A stretch of DNA of 21,503 bases from Candidatus Uhrbacteria bacterium (GCA_023246415.1 JAHFIK010000015.1:1-21503); one strand, 5' to 3'; positions 1-8,084 are shown, numbered from the stretch's first letter. Program-made: numbers and translations. Notes: generated by a model from the sequence alone, not told the origin.

Positions 1-981
1 ATGACGCGCGAAGAATATCTTTCACACACGGGCCTGAAGAGCCCGCAGGAGGCGTATCTCCTGCTCTGGCAACTTCGAATCAGTCTTGCCTTTTTCTTGA
101 TTGCTCAGGGGTTTTTCCTTCTGTTCATCCTGATGCGCGCGCCGCGCGTTCCGATGATGACGATCTCCGCGATCGTGCTTATTCTGGCGACATTTTTAAC
201 GTATTTTGGGATCACGGTGCTCCATGCGGTTCATCAGCGGATTTGGAAAATTGTGCTCAATCTCATTTTTCCGATCGCCTGGTTCTGGACGTATCCGCAG
301 ATGACGCGGCCGCTGAAGATTGTCTGTGGACAGCGACCCGTTCCGGAAACGCTTCCGTCGTCGCTCGCGGCGTATCGCATGACCCCTCAGGATCTTATGC
401 TGAATGCAAAACGGAATCGCGTGCTGCTCGCGGTGGCCATGATGGGCGTGGTGGTGTTGTACGGCTGGTATCGGTCCGGCATGCCGACCTCGTTTGCGCC
501 AATCAACGGATCGCCCGCCGCCGCTCGTCCGTATGTGTCCGTGGTGGATTCGTTTCAGGTGCAGTTTCCGAAGGCTCCGACCTACAACGATGTCTCACAA
601 AATTCGCAAGCGCCAGCGCATGAGTATACGGCAATGGACGACATGGGGAATATCTATGGGATTTCCGCGCTGACATTCCCTCAGCAAAACGCGGCAGCGG
701 CAGATATCTCTCCGACGTTCTATCATGACTTCCTCGCGCGTGTGGTTGCGAAGAAGGCCGGATCAACCCTCACGGGGCAGATGATTCGTTTGCATGGCGA
801 ACCCGCCTATCGGTTCACCATTCAATCCGGGGATACGGTTGCAATGCAAGGGCACGCGGTGAAACACGGGAACCGTCTCTTTTTACTCGGGGTGACCGGA
901 ACGTCACGCATGGGCGATCAATCCGCACTCGAAGAAGCGTTCGCGGAATCGATGACGTTCACGGATGGGGAGAAGCAATGA
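1..981 (+). CDS. Multi-pass membrane protein with C-terminal extracytoplasmic-type domain
   Basis: I do not recognise this 326-residue protein. Hydrophobic segments lie at about residues 25-46, 51-75, 80-97 and 140-158. The rest, from about residue 178, is a soluble domain that starts with a strand pattern like VVDSFQVQFPKAP and ends in a short helix. That pattern recalls small PsbP-like or lipoprotein domains, such as those encoded at 1042 and 6577, but the resemblance is loose. The ATG is the first base of the window, so the true start may lie outside and no ribosome site can be judged. The stop is TGA. The next gene follows on the same strand after about 60 bases, and a shared transcript ending at 1642 is likely. 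Confidence 0.75.
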   Translation: MTREEYLSHTGLKSPQEAYLLLWQLRISLAFFLIAQGFFLLFILMRAPRVPMMTISAIVLILATFLTYFGITVLHAVHQRIWKIVLNLIFPIAWFWTYPQMTRPLKIVCGQRPVPETLPSSLAAYRMTPQDLMLNAKRNRVLLAVAMMGVVVLYGWYRSGMPTSFAPINGSPAAARPYVSVVDSFQVQFPKAPTYNDVSQNSQAPAHEYTAMDDMGNIYGISALTFPQQNAAAADISPTFYHDFLARVVAKKAGSTLTGQMIRLHGEPAYRFTIQSGDTVAMQGHAVKHGNRLFLLGVTGTSRMGDQSALEEAFAESMTFTDGEKQ

Positions 982-1041
982 ACATGATGAATTCCATCAT
1001 CTGGTGACAACTCGTTTCGCCGATGATAGCGTTTGAGCCGT

Positions 1042-1590
1042 ATGAAACATCCGAAGCTCATTGTTTCCACCGTGCTGTTTTTCGTCGCCATCTGTGTTGC
1101 GCCGATCGTGCATGCGGCCGTCTTGCGCGCTCCGCTTGGGTGGATCCTGTATGTGAATCATGGACTTGGGTTTCGTGTTGCCGCTCCGCCGAACACCCTC
1201 ATCATTGATAACGCGACAGTGGATGCCGCCCTCGGTCGGTCCGGCGGGATTCAGATCACGAAGACAGAAGGCACGAATCCGGATCTCAGCGTCTCGGTGT
1301 ATGCAAATCCGCAATCGCTTGAAAAAGATTTCACCGTGAACGGAAGTACGTCGTTCGACGATTCGATGAAAAAGCAGAATTTAAAGCCGACCACCATCGC
1401 CGTGGATGGAAAGAAAGTCACGGCATACACGGGAGTGCATGCGGTCGACGGTGAGGGTGGAAAACCGTATTCCTCAATCATCATGGAAGTGACCGGTTCG
1501 CAGCACGCGTATCTCCTCCAGTTTTATCACACGAGCAATGTGAGAAGCGGGACGGTGAAGAAGTACCTCGCTTCATTTCACGCAGAATAA
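1042..1590 (+). CDS. Small secreted protein with signal peptide
   Basis: The 182-residue product begins MKHPKLIVSTVLFFVAICVA and continues PIVHA, a good Sec signal peptide (basic start, hydrophobic core, small residues near the cut after about residue 25). The mature part is a soluble alpha/beta protein of about 155 residues with the opening pattern LGFRVAAPPNT. This resembles the exported domains of the proteins at 1 and 6577, so the three may be distant relatives. I name no function. A TTG in frame at 1033 would add three residues; the ATG at 1042 puts the basic residues directly before the hydrophobic core and is preferred. No clear SD precedes either start. A strong terminator follows 20 bases after the stop. 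Confidence 0.75.
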   Translation: MKHPKLIVSTVLFFVAICVAPIVHAAVLRAPLGWILYVNHGLGFRVAAPPNTLIIDNATVDAALGRSGGIQITKTEGTNPDLSVSVYANPQSLEKDFTVNGSTSFDDSMKKQNLKPTTIAVDGKKVTAYTGVHAVDGEGGKPYSSIIMEVTGSQHAYLLQFYHTSNVRSGTVKKYLASFHAE

Positions 1591-1610
1591 ACGTGAGCAG
1601 GAGTTGAAAT

Positions 1611-1642
1611 AAAGATCCCTCGGCGCGCCCGAGGGATCTTTT
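1611..1642 (+). terminator. Rho-independent terminator after the secreted protein gene
   Basis: A perfect 13-bp stem (1611-1623 with 1629-1641, left arm AAAGATCCCTCGG) closes a five-base loop and ends in a run of four T. It lies 20 bases after the stop at 1590. The A-rich 5' side means it could also work on the minus strand for the gene ending at 1681. Confidence 0.9.
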
Positions 1643-1680
1643 GAAATCGTCAATGCATCTGCGACGCGTTTCGCTGTCTG

Positions 1681-2526
1681 CTATTTCGCGTCTGCGATCT
1701 TTATTTCCTCAACGCGTGTCGTTGCTCGATCGTAGGCAAAGACCTGATAGTACGTTTGATCAATCGCCGGTGTTGTTGATGCATCTGTGGAGAGCTGGTG
1801 CGTAAAGAAGATGCGCATGGAGCCGCGTTCGTTTTCCGGGACAAGGATGTCGTATCGGCCGTCCGCATCCGTCCGGACGGTTGTGAATCCGGTCTCGAGG
1901 ACGACGGTCAGGCCACGCACGCCCTGACCCGTTTTTGCATCCACGATTCGGCCCGTGATGTGAACGGCCCCGTCCGCTGAAGGTCCGGAGGTACTGGCGG
2001 GATAGCGGAGCATGCTGTGCGGCGGGACGGATTCTGGGGTGAGCGAGATGGTGACCGGCTCAGAAGCATCTGAGACATCGACCGTGACCTTGCTGGACGC
2101 ACTGTAATTCGAGGCGTTCGCATACAGCGTGAACCGCGTGTGGCTCTGGGCGGGAAGAATATTGTCCGCGATGATTGGGAATGAGAATCGTCCCTCGCGA
2201 TCAGTTGAGGGATTTGATTTTCCAACCGTTTCGGAGATGACTTCTGCATACGGGACGGGTTGTTTCGTTTTTGCGTCGAGGACTGTCCCATGAAACGTCA
2301 CAAGCGGCGTCGTGTCTGTTTGTGGGGCTGGCGTTGGGGGACGATGCGCGTCGTTTGCGTATGCAGAGGGTGGCGCCGTCGGCTGAGCCGTCGGTGCAAC
2401 GTACTGTTCTTGGGCGGTTGGCGCGGGGGATGCGGTTCGTGTTTTCGATGGCGTGGTGCAACTTGCGCCAAGGAGGAGCGCGGCGCAAGCGATGCAGAAC
2501 GTGAGAGCAGCGGTTCGATATTGCAT
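1681..2526 (-). CDS. Probable lipoprotein with two carboxypeptidase-regulatory-like (Ig-fold) domains
   Basis: The protein starts MQYRTAALTF, has a hydrophobic stretch and reaches GASC at residues 20-23, a slightly imperfect lipobox, so lipid anchoring outside the membrane is likely but not certain. A Pro/Thr/Ala-rich linker follows. Two repeats of the carboxypeptidase D regulatory-like fold come next: one with VTFHGTVLDAKTKQPVPYAE and a later DREGRFSF, the second with ITGRIVDAKTGQGVRGLTV and DADGRYDI. Domains of this family are beta-sandwiches that usually serve adhesion or surface scaffolding; they have no catalytic residues. A GTG in frame at 2565 would give a longer N-terminus, but the ATG at 2526 has GAGG at SD distance and starts directly before the signal peptide. 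The terminator at 2575-2598 separates it from the gene upstream. Confidence 0.8.
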   Translation of the reverse strand: MQYRTAALTFCIACAALLLGASCTTPSKTRTASPAPTAQEQYVAPTAQPTAPPSAYANDAHRPPTPAPQTDTTPLVTFHGTVLDAKTKQPVPYAEVISETVGKSNPSTDREGRFSFPIIADNILPAQSHTRFTLYANASNYSASSKVTVDVSDASEPVTISLTPESVPPHSMLRYPASTSGPSADGAVHITGRIVDAKTGQGVRGLTVVLETGFTTVRTDADGRYDILVPENERGSMRIFFTHQLSTDASTTPAIDQTYYQVFAYDRATTRVEEIKIADAK

Positions 2527-2574
2527 AGCGATCCTCAAATGGTACCGCGTCTCAAACGAGTTCACAATTGAATC

Positions 2575-2598
2575 AAAAAAACGCCGAAGAGCGGCGTT
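2575..2598 (-). terminator. Rho-independent terminator of the serine hydrolase gene
   Basis: Read on the minus strand, the stem AACGCCG/CGGCGTT (2580-2586 with 2592-2598, five-base loop) is followed by seven T (complement of the A run at 2575-2581). It lies about 26 bases after the stop at 2625. Confidence 0.85.
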
Positions 2599-2624
2599 AT
2601 TCCTGTAGGCTGGATCAGCGATGA

Positions 2625-3689
2625 TTATTTGCCGCCACGCGCATCTACTTCGGTGTAGACCGTACGCGAGATGGTTGCGATGGAGGTGGCGAGATCGTCA
2701 AATGATTCACCATGTGTCATGACACAAAGGAGGTACGGATCATTTGGGTAATAGACGATGCCGCAATCATGAAGTTCTGCGCCGACGAGTTGGCTCGGGT
2801 CGGAATCGGAGACGATTGGACGCTCACCGAATTTATGCGCGACCGTGACCGTGTTTGGAACGCCAGCCACGAGTCCGTCTTTAAAGGATGCCTGCGAGAG
2901 GAGGCTGAGCGCGCGCTCCGAGGCATCTCGGCTGAGGTAGGAAGCGTTATAGAGAACGCGGAAAAACGAAGAATAGATTTTTGGCGTAATGAAGGCTTTC
3001 TGCGTTGACGTCGATGGAACGGGAACGCCCAGGTCGGAATAGACGTCTGTCACGGAGTTGAGATCGATATTTTTGGAAAGCAGATAAAGCGAATTGTTAT
3101 CAGATTCGATGATCATTCGTTTCAAGAGATCGTCGACAGAATAGTTCTTCTTTTTTTCAAGGACTGGCGGTCGATAGGTCTGTCCATCATCTCGATCCGG
3201 ATTTCCGTCATAGAATAGCTGCTGAGAGAGGATGGAGGCGTTGGTTTCTGCTTTTTGGTAATACGCAATCAGGAATGGGAGTTTTAGCAGACTCGCTGGT
3301 TCGTACGGATCGTTTTCATTGACTCCGGTCCAGCGTCCCGTGTTCAGTTCACGGAAATAGACTGAAATCTGACTCGCTTTTTTTGAGGCGGTGAGACCGT
3401 TAATCGTATCGCTGAGCTTCTGTTCGAGTGGTGTGTACTCCGTAAAATCTTTTTTGGTCGTCGGATTCGTACAGAGGAGGAGCGGACTGATGAATTTGTA
3501 TCCGCTCAATCGGAGTGGAGCAAGATTTTGGCCACCGCTGGTATCGGTTTGGCTGGGTTGTGTAATGGTGAGGTACCGACCGAGGACGAATGCAATCACA
3601 AAAATCGCAATAAGCCCAAACGGGCTTCGGATGTAGTCCATGACCTTTTTTGTGCGAGCCGGTTGGTCCGACATAGACATCTGCGTCAT
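2625..3689 (-). CDS. Membrane-anchored class A beta-lactamase-fold serine hydrolase
   Basis: From the ATG at 3689 the product is 354 residues. A cytoplasmic stub is followed by one membrane segment (about residues 22-43), a linker and a C-terminal penicillin-recognising fold. Three family motifs are visible: S-L-L-K (nucleophile Ser about 133, Lys 136), S-D-N at about 196-198, and H-K-F-G at about 285-288 in the place of KTG. I see no ExxLN omega-loop motif, which carries the deacylating Glu of true class A beta-lactamases. A cell-wall or peptide hydrolase or an inactive relative is therefore more likely than antibiotic resistance. The active site would face outside the membrane. ATG codons at 3680 and 3674, or an upstream start at 3791, are possible; none has a convincing SD. 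The fold assignment is firm and the substrate is unknown. Confidence 0.85.
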   Translation of the reverse strand: MTQMSMSDQPARTKKVMDYIRSPFGLIAIFVIAFVLGRYLTITQPSQTDTSGGQNLAPLRLSGYKFISPLLLCTNPTTKKDFTEYTPLEQKLSDTINGLTASKKASQISVYFRELNTGRWTGVNENDPYEPASLLKLPFLIAYYQKAETNASILSQQLFYDGNPDRDDGQTYRPPVLEKKKNYSVDDLLKRMIIESDNNSLYLLSKNIDLNSVTDVYSDLGVPVPSTSTQKAFITPKIYSSFFRVLYNASYLSRDASERALSLLSQASFKDGLVAGVPNTVTVAHKFGERPIVSDSDPSQLVGAELHDCGIVYYPNDPYLLCVMTHGESFDDLATSIATISRTVYTEVDARGGK

Positions 3690-3851
3690 CGTACACCGAT
3701 TCGTTGACCGGGAAAAGAATGGGTTATGATGTGAAATACGTCGTGGGATGCCATTTTGGTTCATCGCATTGAACGCGATTGATGTGTCCAACGTCTGGGG
3801 AGGGGCTGAAAAACTGGCGATCTTGCGTCGAACGGTCTATCGTTGGGCGAT

Positions 3852-4274
3852 ATGAGCGATTCATTCATCAAGGTTGGCGCAGGCGTGGTGATTCTGAAGG
3901 ATGGAAAAACCCTGCTTGCTAAGCGAAAAGGATCTCATGGAGCGGGTTCCTGGGGATCGCTTGGGGGCCATGTGGAGTTTGGAGAAACGCCGGTCGAAGC
4001 CGTGAAGCGGGAGGCGCGTGAGGAGCTTGGGATCGAAATCGACAATCTTCGATTCGTTTCCTGCACGAATCTCTTGAAGGAAGGGAAACACTATCTCGAC
4101 GTTTCATTTGTCGCGGATCTCGTTTCTGGTGAGCCAACCATCTGTGAACCGGACTATATTGAAGCGGTCGACTGGTTTGCCTTAGAGTCCCTTCCGGAAC
4201 CGTTATTCGAACCGGTACGCGTGGTGCTCGAGGCATTGAAATCAGGGCAAACCTATTTTGAGGTTACGGAATGA
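3852..4274 (+). CDS. NUDIX hydrolase (first of three)
   Basis: The 140-residue protein has a complete NUDIX box: Gly39, Glu45, then REAREELG at residues 53-60. This is the metal-binding loop-helix-loop that cleaves nucleoside diphosphates linked to another group. The preceding GSWGSLGGHVEFGET is typical of the MutT/CTP-pyrophosphohydrolase-like branch acting on NTPs or dNTPs, but substrate cannot be read from sequence. Length is normal for a single-domain NUDIX enzyme. A TTG in frame at 3843 is a possible earlier start; neither start has a good SD. A weak -10-like TATCGT lies eight bases before the ATG. The kinase gene begins ten bases after the stop, so this heads a compact four-gene run. 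Confidence 0.92.
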   Translation: MSDSFIKVGAGVVILKDGKTLLAKRKGSHGAGSWGSLGGHVEFGETPVEAVKREAREELGIEIDNLRFVSCTNLLKEGKHYLDVSFVADLVSGEPTICEPDYIEAVDWFALESLPEPLFEPVRVVLEALKSGQTYFEVTE

Positions 4275-4284
4275 GTGCGGAAAT

Positions 4285-4851
4285 ATGAATGCAAGCATCT
4301 ATTTTATTACGGGGGTCTGTGGCGTTGGAAAAAGTGCGATCATCCCCAGGCTTCGTCTACGTTTGCCGAAAGACCGCTTCGACGTTCATGATTTTGATGA
4401 ACGTGGTGTTCCAACGAACGCGTCACGAGCATGGCGAATATCTGAAACACAGTATTGGATCGAACAAGGAATGATGAATGTGAAAAAAGGAATATCGACC
4501 ATCATCTGTGGGTTTGCGAATCCAGAAGAGCGCCCGCAGTTGGTTGTCGAAGAAGGGGTGAGTGTGAATTACATCTTGCTGGATGCGGATGAGGCAACCG
4601 TTCAGGCGCGGTTGTCCGGACGGTATCAAGACAGGGAGCGAATCAACGAGATTCAGAGAGTTTCAGGAGGATCGGTTGAATCATTTATCCATCAAAACGT
4701 GACATTTTTGCCAACGCTACGCGCCATTTGTCGTCACGCTGGGTGTGCGGTGGTCGATACGAATCGCCAAACAATTGAGATGGTTGCGGATGAAGTTGTT
4801 CATCGGCTGTTGAACGATGATGGGTCTGGCGTATCAACAAATATCGTATGA
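4285..4851 (+). CDS. Small P-loop kinase-like NTPase
   Basis: The 188-residue product has a Walker A motif, GVCGVGKS (residues 10-17), right after a hydrophobic strand. The next conserved block, DVHDFDERGVP, is typical of small nucleoside/nucleotide-kinase-like AAA proteins, and the strand YILLDADEATVQARL with a following R-rich region fits the kinase lid. I infer a phosphotransferase on a nucleoside, nucleotide or RNA end; substrate is unknown. The ATG at 4285 starts just before the P-loop strand. A TTG in frame at 4258 would overlap the NUDIX gene and add nine poor residues. The stop overlaps the next start (ATGA at 4848-4851), so the two are translationally coupled. Confidence 0.82.
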   Translation: MNASIYFITGVCGVGKSAIIPRLRLRLPKDRFDVHDFDERGVPTNASRAWRISETQYWIEQGMMNVKKGISTIICGFANPEERPQLVVEEGVSVNYILLDADEATVQARLSGRYQDRERINEIQRVSGGSVESFIHQNVTFLPTLRAICRHAGCAVVDTNRQTIEMVADEVVHRLLNDDGSGVSTNIV

Positions 4852-5408
4852 AGTTATTCGCCCTGTATGGTCAGGTTGATCTCATGAAAAAGCCGGATTG
4901 GCTTGATGCGTTTCGGGTTGAGTTTGATGAACCGTATGAGTACCACATAACGTTTAAGCAGCCGTGTTTCATTCCTGATGAGGATATTCCAGAAATCAAG
5001 GAACGGTATCGGATCTTTTTTAATTCCGTCGTTGTCCCAGAGCATCGGATTCCGGTGGTGTATCGCTCCTGGTCTGTTGGACAGACGACACATGGGAGTT
5101 GTCTGATGGTGGCCGCGCAACCAAATCCGCTTCTCGAGAAGATTCAAAAAGGGATCGTGCAAATCGGTTCAACATATCTGGATTTTTGCAAACCCGGTTC
5201 AGAACAGTGGGAACGTGATTTTAAGCCGCATCTCACCATCGCCAGACATCTGGATGCGCAACGGCTTTCGCAGGCGGTGGAACGATTGAGGGAAAAAGGA
5301 GTGTTTACCTGTGAGGCGGTGATCAGTCAGGTCTATCTTTCTGTTGTCATGAACGATACGGTCGAAGAGGCGAATAAGCCTCAGAACCATACGATATTTG
5401 CATTGTAG
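4848..5408 (+). CDS. 2H phosphoesterase (2'-5' RNA ligase-like)
   Basis: The 186-residue protein has the two H-x-T motifs that define the 2H phosphoesterase superfamily: HIT at residues 33-35 and HLT at 128-130, each in a hydrophobic strand and about 95 residues apart as usual. Family members cleave or form 2'-5' or cyclic phosphate bonds in RNA and small nucleotides (ThpR/LigT, CPDase, 2H NAD-derived cyclic phosphodiesterases). The start ATG overlaps the kinase stop by four bases, and a NUDIX gene follows within eight bases. That grouping suggests joint processing of nucleotide or RNA-end metabolites. The specific substrate is not visible. Confidence 0.85.
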   Translation: MKLFALYGQVDLMKKPDWLDAFRVEFDEPYEYHITFKQPCFIPDEDIPEIKERYRIFFNSVVVPEHRIPVVYRSWSVGQTTHGSCLMVAAQPNPLLEKIQKGIVQIGSTYLDFCKPGSEQWERDFKPHLTIARHLDAQRLSQAVERLREKGVFTCEAVISQVYLSVVMNDTVEEANKPQNHTIFAL

Positions 5409-5415
5409 TTTTTTT

Positions 5416-5853
5416 ATGAACCCTATCCCAAAAGCCGGAGCGATTGTTGTCCGTCATGGAACGACAGAGCCAGAGATCCTGGTTGTCTATCGCGCCAATT
5501 TGAATGACTGGAGTTTTCCAAAAGGGCACTGCGAAGCAGGTGAAACGAATGAGGTCACGGCCATTCGTGAGACCAAAGAAGAAACGGGAATCGACGTGGA
5601 GATGATTGAAACGCTTCCGTCGTTCTCTTACGTTGATGGACATCGGGAGAACGTCATCGTTGAGATGTTTCTTGCAACGCCGATTGATCCGAATCAGTGT
5701 GAGCGACCGGAACATGAAGGCGATCGCGTTGAATGGATTCCGCTGTCTCGTGCAGAGGAACGTTTGACCTACGAAAATAATAAATCGTTTTTGAGAGCCG
5801 TGACACCGCAGATTCGTGATCGGTATCGCTCGGCATCAGCACGCACGACGTAG
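5416..5853 (+). CDS. NUDIX hydrolase, diadenosine-polyphosphatase-like (second of three)
   Basis: The 145-residue product has a full NUDIX box: Gly37, Glu43 and RETKEETG at residues 51-58. The lead-in WSFPKGHCEAGE is the form usual in Ap4A hydrolases and related polyphosphate NUDIX enzymes (SFPKGH). A later DRVEWIPLSRAEERLTY is the common C-terminal strand-helix. I infer hydrolysis of Ap4A or a similar dinucleoside polyphosphate, without proof. The ATG at 5416 follows the 2H gene by seven bases and has no SD, only a T run before it, so coupling to upstream translation is likely. A TTG at 5398 in frame overlaps the 2H gene and is less likely. Confidence 0.9.
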   Translation: MNPIPKAGAIVVRHGTTEPEILVVYRANLNDWSFPKGHCEAGETNEVTAIRETKEETGIDVEMIETLPSFSYVDGHRENVIVEMFLATPIDPNQCERPEHEGDRVEWIPLSRAEERLTYENNKSFLRAVTPQIRDRYRSASARTT

Positions 5854-5878
5854 ATCCGCGCACGGCGAACGACACGCT

Positions 5879-5887
5879 TGCTATACT
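5879..5887 (+). promoter_or_regulatory. Extended -10 promoter of the half-MFS gene
   Basis: TG-C-TATACT is an extended -10 box with a near-consensus hexamer at 5882-5887. No good -35 is visible, which extended -10 promoters do not require. The ATG at 5901 is only 13 bases after the hexamer, so the leader would be about seven bases, too short for an SD. Confidence 0.65.
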
Positions 5888-5900
5888 GCACGCATCTTTT

Positions 5901-6497
5901 ATGAAGCGTGTGACCAAGTTGTTGTTGATCTCCGATGTCTTTCTCGTGTCCGGCTTTGGACTGATTGAGCCGATTCTCTCCATCTTCATCAAAGATAACC
6001 TGCTCGGTGGACAGATTTATGCGGCGGGTGTGGCGAGCATGTTGTTTTTGCTGACGAAATCGTGTATTCAGCTGCCATTCTCCCGTTACGTTGATAAAAA
6101 GGATCACAGTGTGATGTGGCTGATCATCGGATCGCTCTGCATCTCGATCGTTCCCTTCCTCTATATCTACGCGACGAGCGTGATTCATATCTATATCGCC
6201 CAGATCCTGTATGGCATTGGGAGCGGACTCGCCTATCCAACCTGGTTGGGATTGTGGAGCACGCACTTGAGCCGTCATCATGAAAGTTTTGAATGGAGTT
6301 TGTACTCAACCATGACCGGACTCGGAACCGCAGGCGCAGCGGCGATTGGCGCCGGATTGGCACAGTGGATTGGGTTCAAGCCAACCTTTCTCATTGTCGG
6401 CATTCTTTCGCTCGCTGGATGCGGGATTTTGTTTTTCCTTCAGGCAAAAGAGCCGAAGAAGGCCGCAATTCGCATTGATGCGCTGAAGAAACGGTAA
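5901..6497 (+). CDS. Half-length MFS transporter (six membrane segments)
   Basis: The 198-residue protein carries about six membrane helices (roughly residues 7-27, 40-58, 70-92, 95-118, 135-156 and 158-178). The loop between helices 2 and 3, FSRYVDKKDHSVMW, matches MFS motif A. A full MFS transporter has about 400 residues and 12 helices, so only the N-terminal half is present. The stop TAA is followed by sequence with no remnant of a second half, so this looks like a complete short gene rather than a recent truncation; it could work as a dimer. Substrate is unknown. The promoter TGCTATACT lies directly before the start. Confidence 0.8.
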   Translation: MKRVTKLLLISDVFLVSGFGLIEPILSIFIKDNLLGGQIYAAGVASMLFLLTKSCIQLPFSRYVDKKDHSVMWLIIGSLCISIVPFLYIYATSVIHIYIAQILYGIGSGLAYPTWLGLWSTHLSRHHESFEWSLYSTMTGLGTAGAAAIGAGLAQWIGFKPTFLIVGILSLAGCGILFFLQAKEPKKAAIRIDALKKR

Positions 6498-6576
6498 GCG
6501 CCGTAAAGCGATCGTATCGAGCAGCGAATGGCCCGGTTCGCGTCGTGGTCAGACGCATTGAATGAAGAGGATCTAA

Positions 6577-7215
6577 TTATTTTTCATGAACGCTTGTAAT
6601 GATACGTTCCATTTCATCGGTGATTTCGGATGGCTGTTTTCCAATATCGGGGATGTGCGTCAAATCGTAGCTGTGGTTGCCTTGATTAAACAGAAAACCC
6701 GTTGAACACCCTTTTGCCCCTCCGAAGTGATACGCGATGCCGGTGATGGTTCCGATTCGCTTGCGTTGCGCTGGATATCCATCAACGCACGAAAGAAGAT
6801 CTTTGAGGGTCGCGAGTGAGCCGTTGTTTCGATGCGTCAGATCAAGTGAAATTTTTGGTTGTTGACTCAGGGTGTATTCGCGGATGACGGACATACCGGT
6901 CGTGACCGGTCTTCCAAAAGAGATCTCCACCGTTCCGGTTGTTGCATTCGTGTCGAACACCGAAAGGGTTGTCCTCGCAACGCTCCACGCGGAAGAATAT
7001 GGAATAGAGAGTGTGGCTCGATCAAACGTGATGGTGTTCCATTCCGGTTCTGCGCTACGTTGAAATGAAGCGGCATTGTTTCGCGCTACGAGTTGTTGCG
7101 TTGCGGAGACGTCAGCGGACCTTGTCTGAATATTCTGTTTTGATGGAGCGGTCGTGCATCCGGCGCCAACGAGAAAAAAGGCCAAGATCATGCTGAACAG
7201 ACGACGAGTATTCAT
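6577..7215 (-). CDS. Probable small lipoprotein
   Basis: The 212-residue product begins MNTRRLFSMILAFFLVGAGC, a signal peptide ending in a lipobox-like GAGC with Cys20 as the likely lipidated residue. The sequence after the Cys (TTAPSK) resembles that of the lipoprotein at 1681 (CTTPSK). The mature protein is a single soluble domain with the pattern ITFDRATLSIPYSSAWSVA and a pair of cysteines (about 136 and 162) that could form a disulfide. It loosely resembles the secreted domains at 1 and 1042. No function is assigned. The start is fixed by the signal peptide and by the -10 box at 7225-7230. I see no clear terminator after the stop. Confidence 0.8.
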   Translation of the reverse strand: MNTRRLFSMILAFFLVGAGCTTAPSKQNIQTRSADVSATQQLVARNNAASFQRSAEPEWNTITFDRATLSIPYSSAWSVARTTLSVFDTNATTGTVEISFGRPVTTGMSVIREYTLSQQPKISLDLTHRNNGSLATLKDLLSCVDGYPAQRKRIGTITGIAYHFGGAKGCSTGFLFNQGNHSYDLTHIPDIGKQPSEITDEMERIITSVHEK

Positions 7216-7224
7216 ATGGGGCTG

Positions 7225-7253
7225 AGTATAGAGGCTCGGATAAGGGCATCCAA
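7225..7253 (-). promoter_or_regulatory. Promoter with leaderless spacing before the 7215 start
   Basis: Read on the minus strand, TTGGAT (-35) is followed by a 17-base spacer and TATACT (-10; plus-strand AGTATA at 7225-7230). Only nine bases separate the hexamer from the ATG at 7215, which predicts a leader of about three bases. No SD is present. Confidence 0.65.
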
Positions 7254-7284
7254 ATCACCGACATACCAACGGTATTTAACTGAA

Positions 7285-7331
7285 AACCGCGCCTCTGGTG
7301 TTCCGCGAGGTGCGGATTCCAGGGCGCGGTT
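7285..7331 (-). terminator. Probable terminator of the 7371-8084 gene
   Basis: The arms AACCGCGCC (7285-7293) and GGCGCGGTT (7323-7331) pair over nine bases, with a further CTGG/CCAG beside a one-base bulge and a small inner CCGC/GCGG stem. On the minus strand the structure is followed by TTTTCAGTT. It lies 40 bases after the stop at 7371. Confidence 0.65.
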
Positions 7332-7370
7332 GCGCGCATTGAAGCGAGGTTGACTCATGTTGTGGGTTTA

Positions 7371-8084
7371 TCAACCGAAGAGATCCTGAAGAAATCCAAG
7401 ATCGAATGTGCGCGGATCTGGCGATGCCGACTTCATGTTGTAAAACTGGGCGCTGATCGCTTCGACGGTGTCCATTTGAACGCCGTCGACGGGCAGAAGC
7501 GGAAGATAGGAGACGCCGATGGCTGGACCGGTGACGTCTCTGATCTGTCGTTTGATCTGTCGCTCATGGACGTAGGTGATCCTCGAATCCACGACGGTCT
7601 CCGTGACACCTTGAACTCGAACATAGAAACCGTCTACACGTTCTACCGCTCCAACGAGTTTTCCTTCATAGAGGATCAGTGTGCATCCTGGAACGAATCG
7701 GATATTGTGTTTCGGATTCCAGATCGTCCGACTCGTTCCATGCGTCATGAGATCGCATACGCGAAGGTGGGCGAGTAAGGCTTCGGGGAGGATTGCGTCG
7801 TTCGCGTTTGAGAGAAGCATGTGTCCATGCTTCGGACCGACGAGAAGGACGTCGTTCGCTGTATAGTTAACGGTGAGGCAACGGTTCTGTTCGTTGGGGC
7901 CGCATGACGTCGCGCGGTCAGAAAAGAGGACGGTGGCGGCGTACCAGTTCGAGTCGATGCGCTCGGCGATCGGCTGGATCGTGTTAAAGAGGAGTCGCTG
8001 AATGGTGTGACGTAGTGATTTCCGAATGTTGGAACCTGCGTCATCTGTGAGTGGCGTGAAGTCCTGAGTGTCTGCCTGTGTCAT
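7371..8084 (-). CDS. Protein of unknown function
   Basis: I do not recognise this 237-residue protein. It has no signal peptide or membrane helix and should be cytoplasmic. It appears to have an N-terminal helical part (about residues 18-45) and then a beta-rich part containing NDVLLVGPKHGHMLLSN and later LILYEGKLVGAVERVDGFYV, which reads like successive strands of a small barrel. The middle holds an HGTSRTIWNPKHN loop rich in polar residues. The start is well supported: AAGGA lies about eight bases before the ATG. An ORF on the opposite strand (7350-7778) is less protein-like and lacks an SD. The gene stands alone, ended by the hairpin at 7285-7331. Confidence 0.7.
   Translation of the reverse strand: MTQADTQDFTPLTDDAGSNIRKSLRHTIQRLLFNTIQPIAERIDSNWYAATVLFSDRATSCGPNEQNRCLTVNYTANDVLLVGPKHGHMLLSNANDAILPEALLAHLRVCDLMTHGTSRTIWNPKHNIRFVPGCTLILYEGKLVGAVERVDGFYVRVQGVTETVVDSRITYVHERQIKRQIRDVTGPAIGVSYLPLLPVDGVQMDTVEAISAQFYNMKSASPDPRTFDLGFLQDLFG

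Noticed and set aside
7350..7778. Plus-strand ORF of 142 residues
   Set aside because: Antisense to the 7371-8084 gene, which has a good SD and a more protein-like translation.
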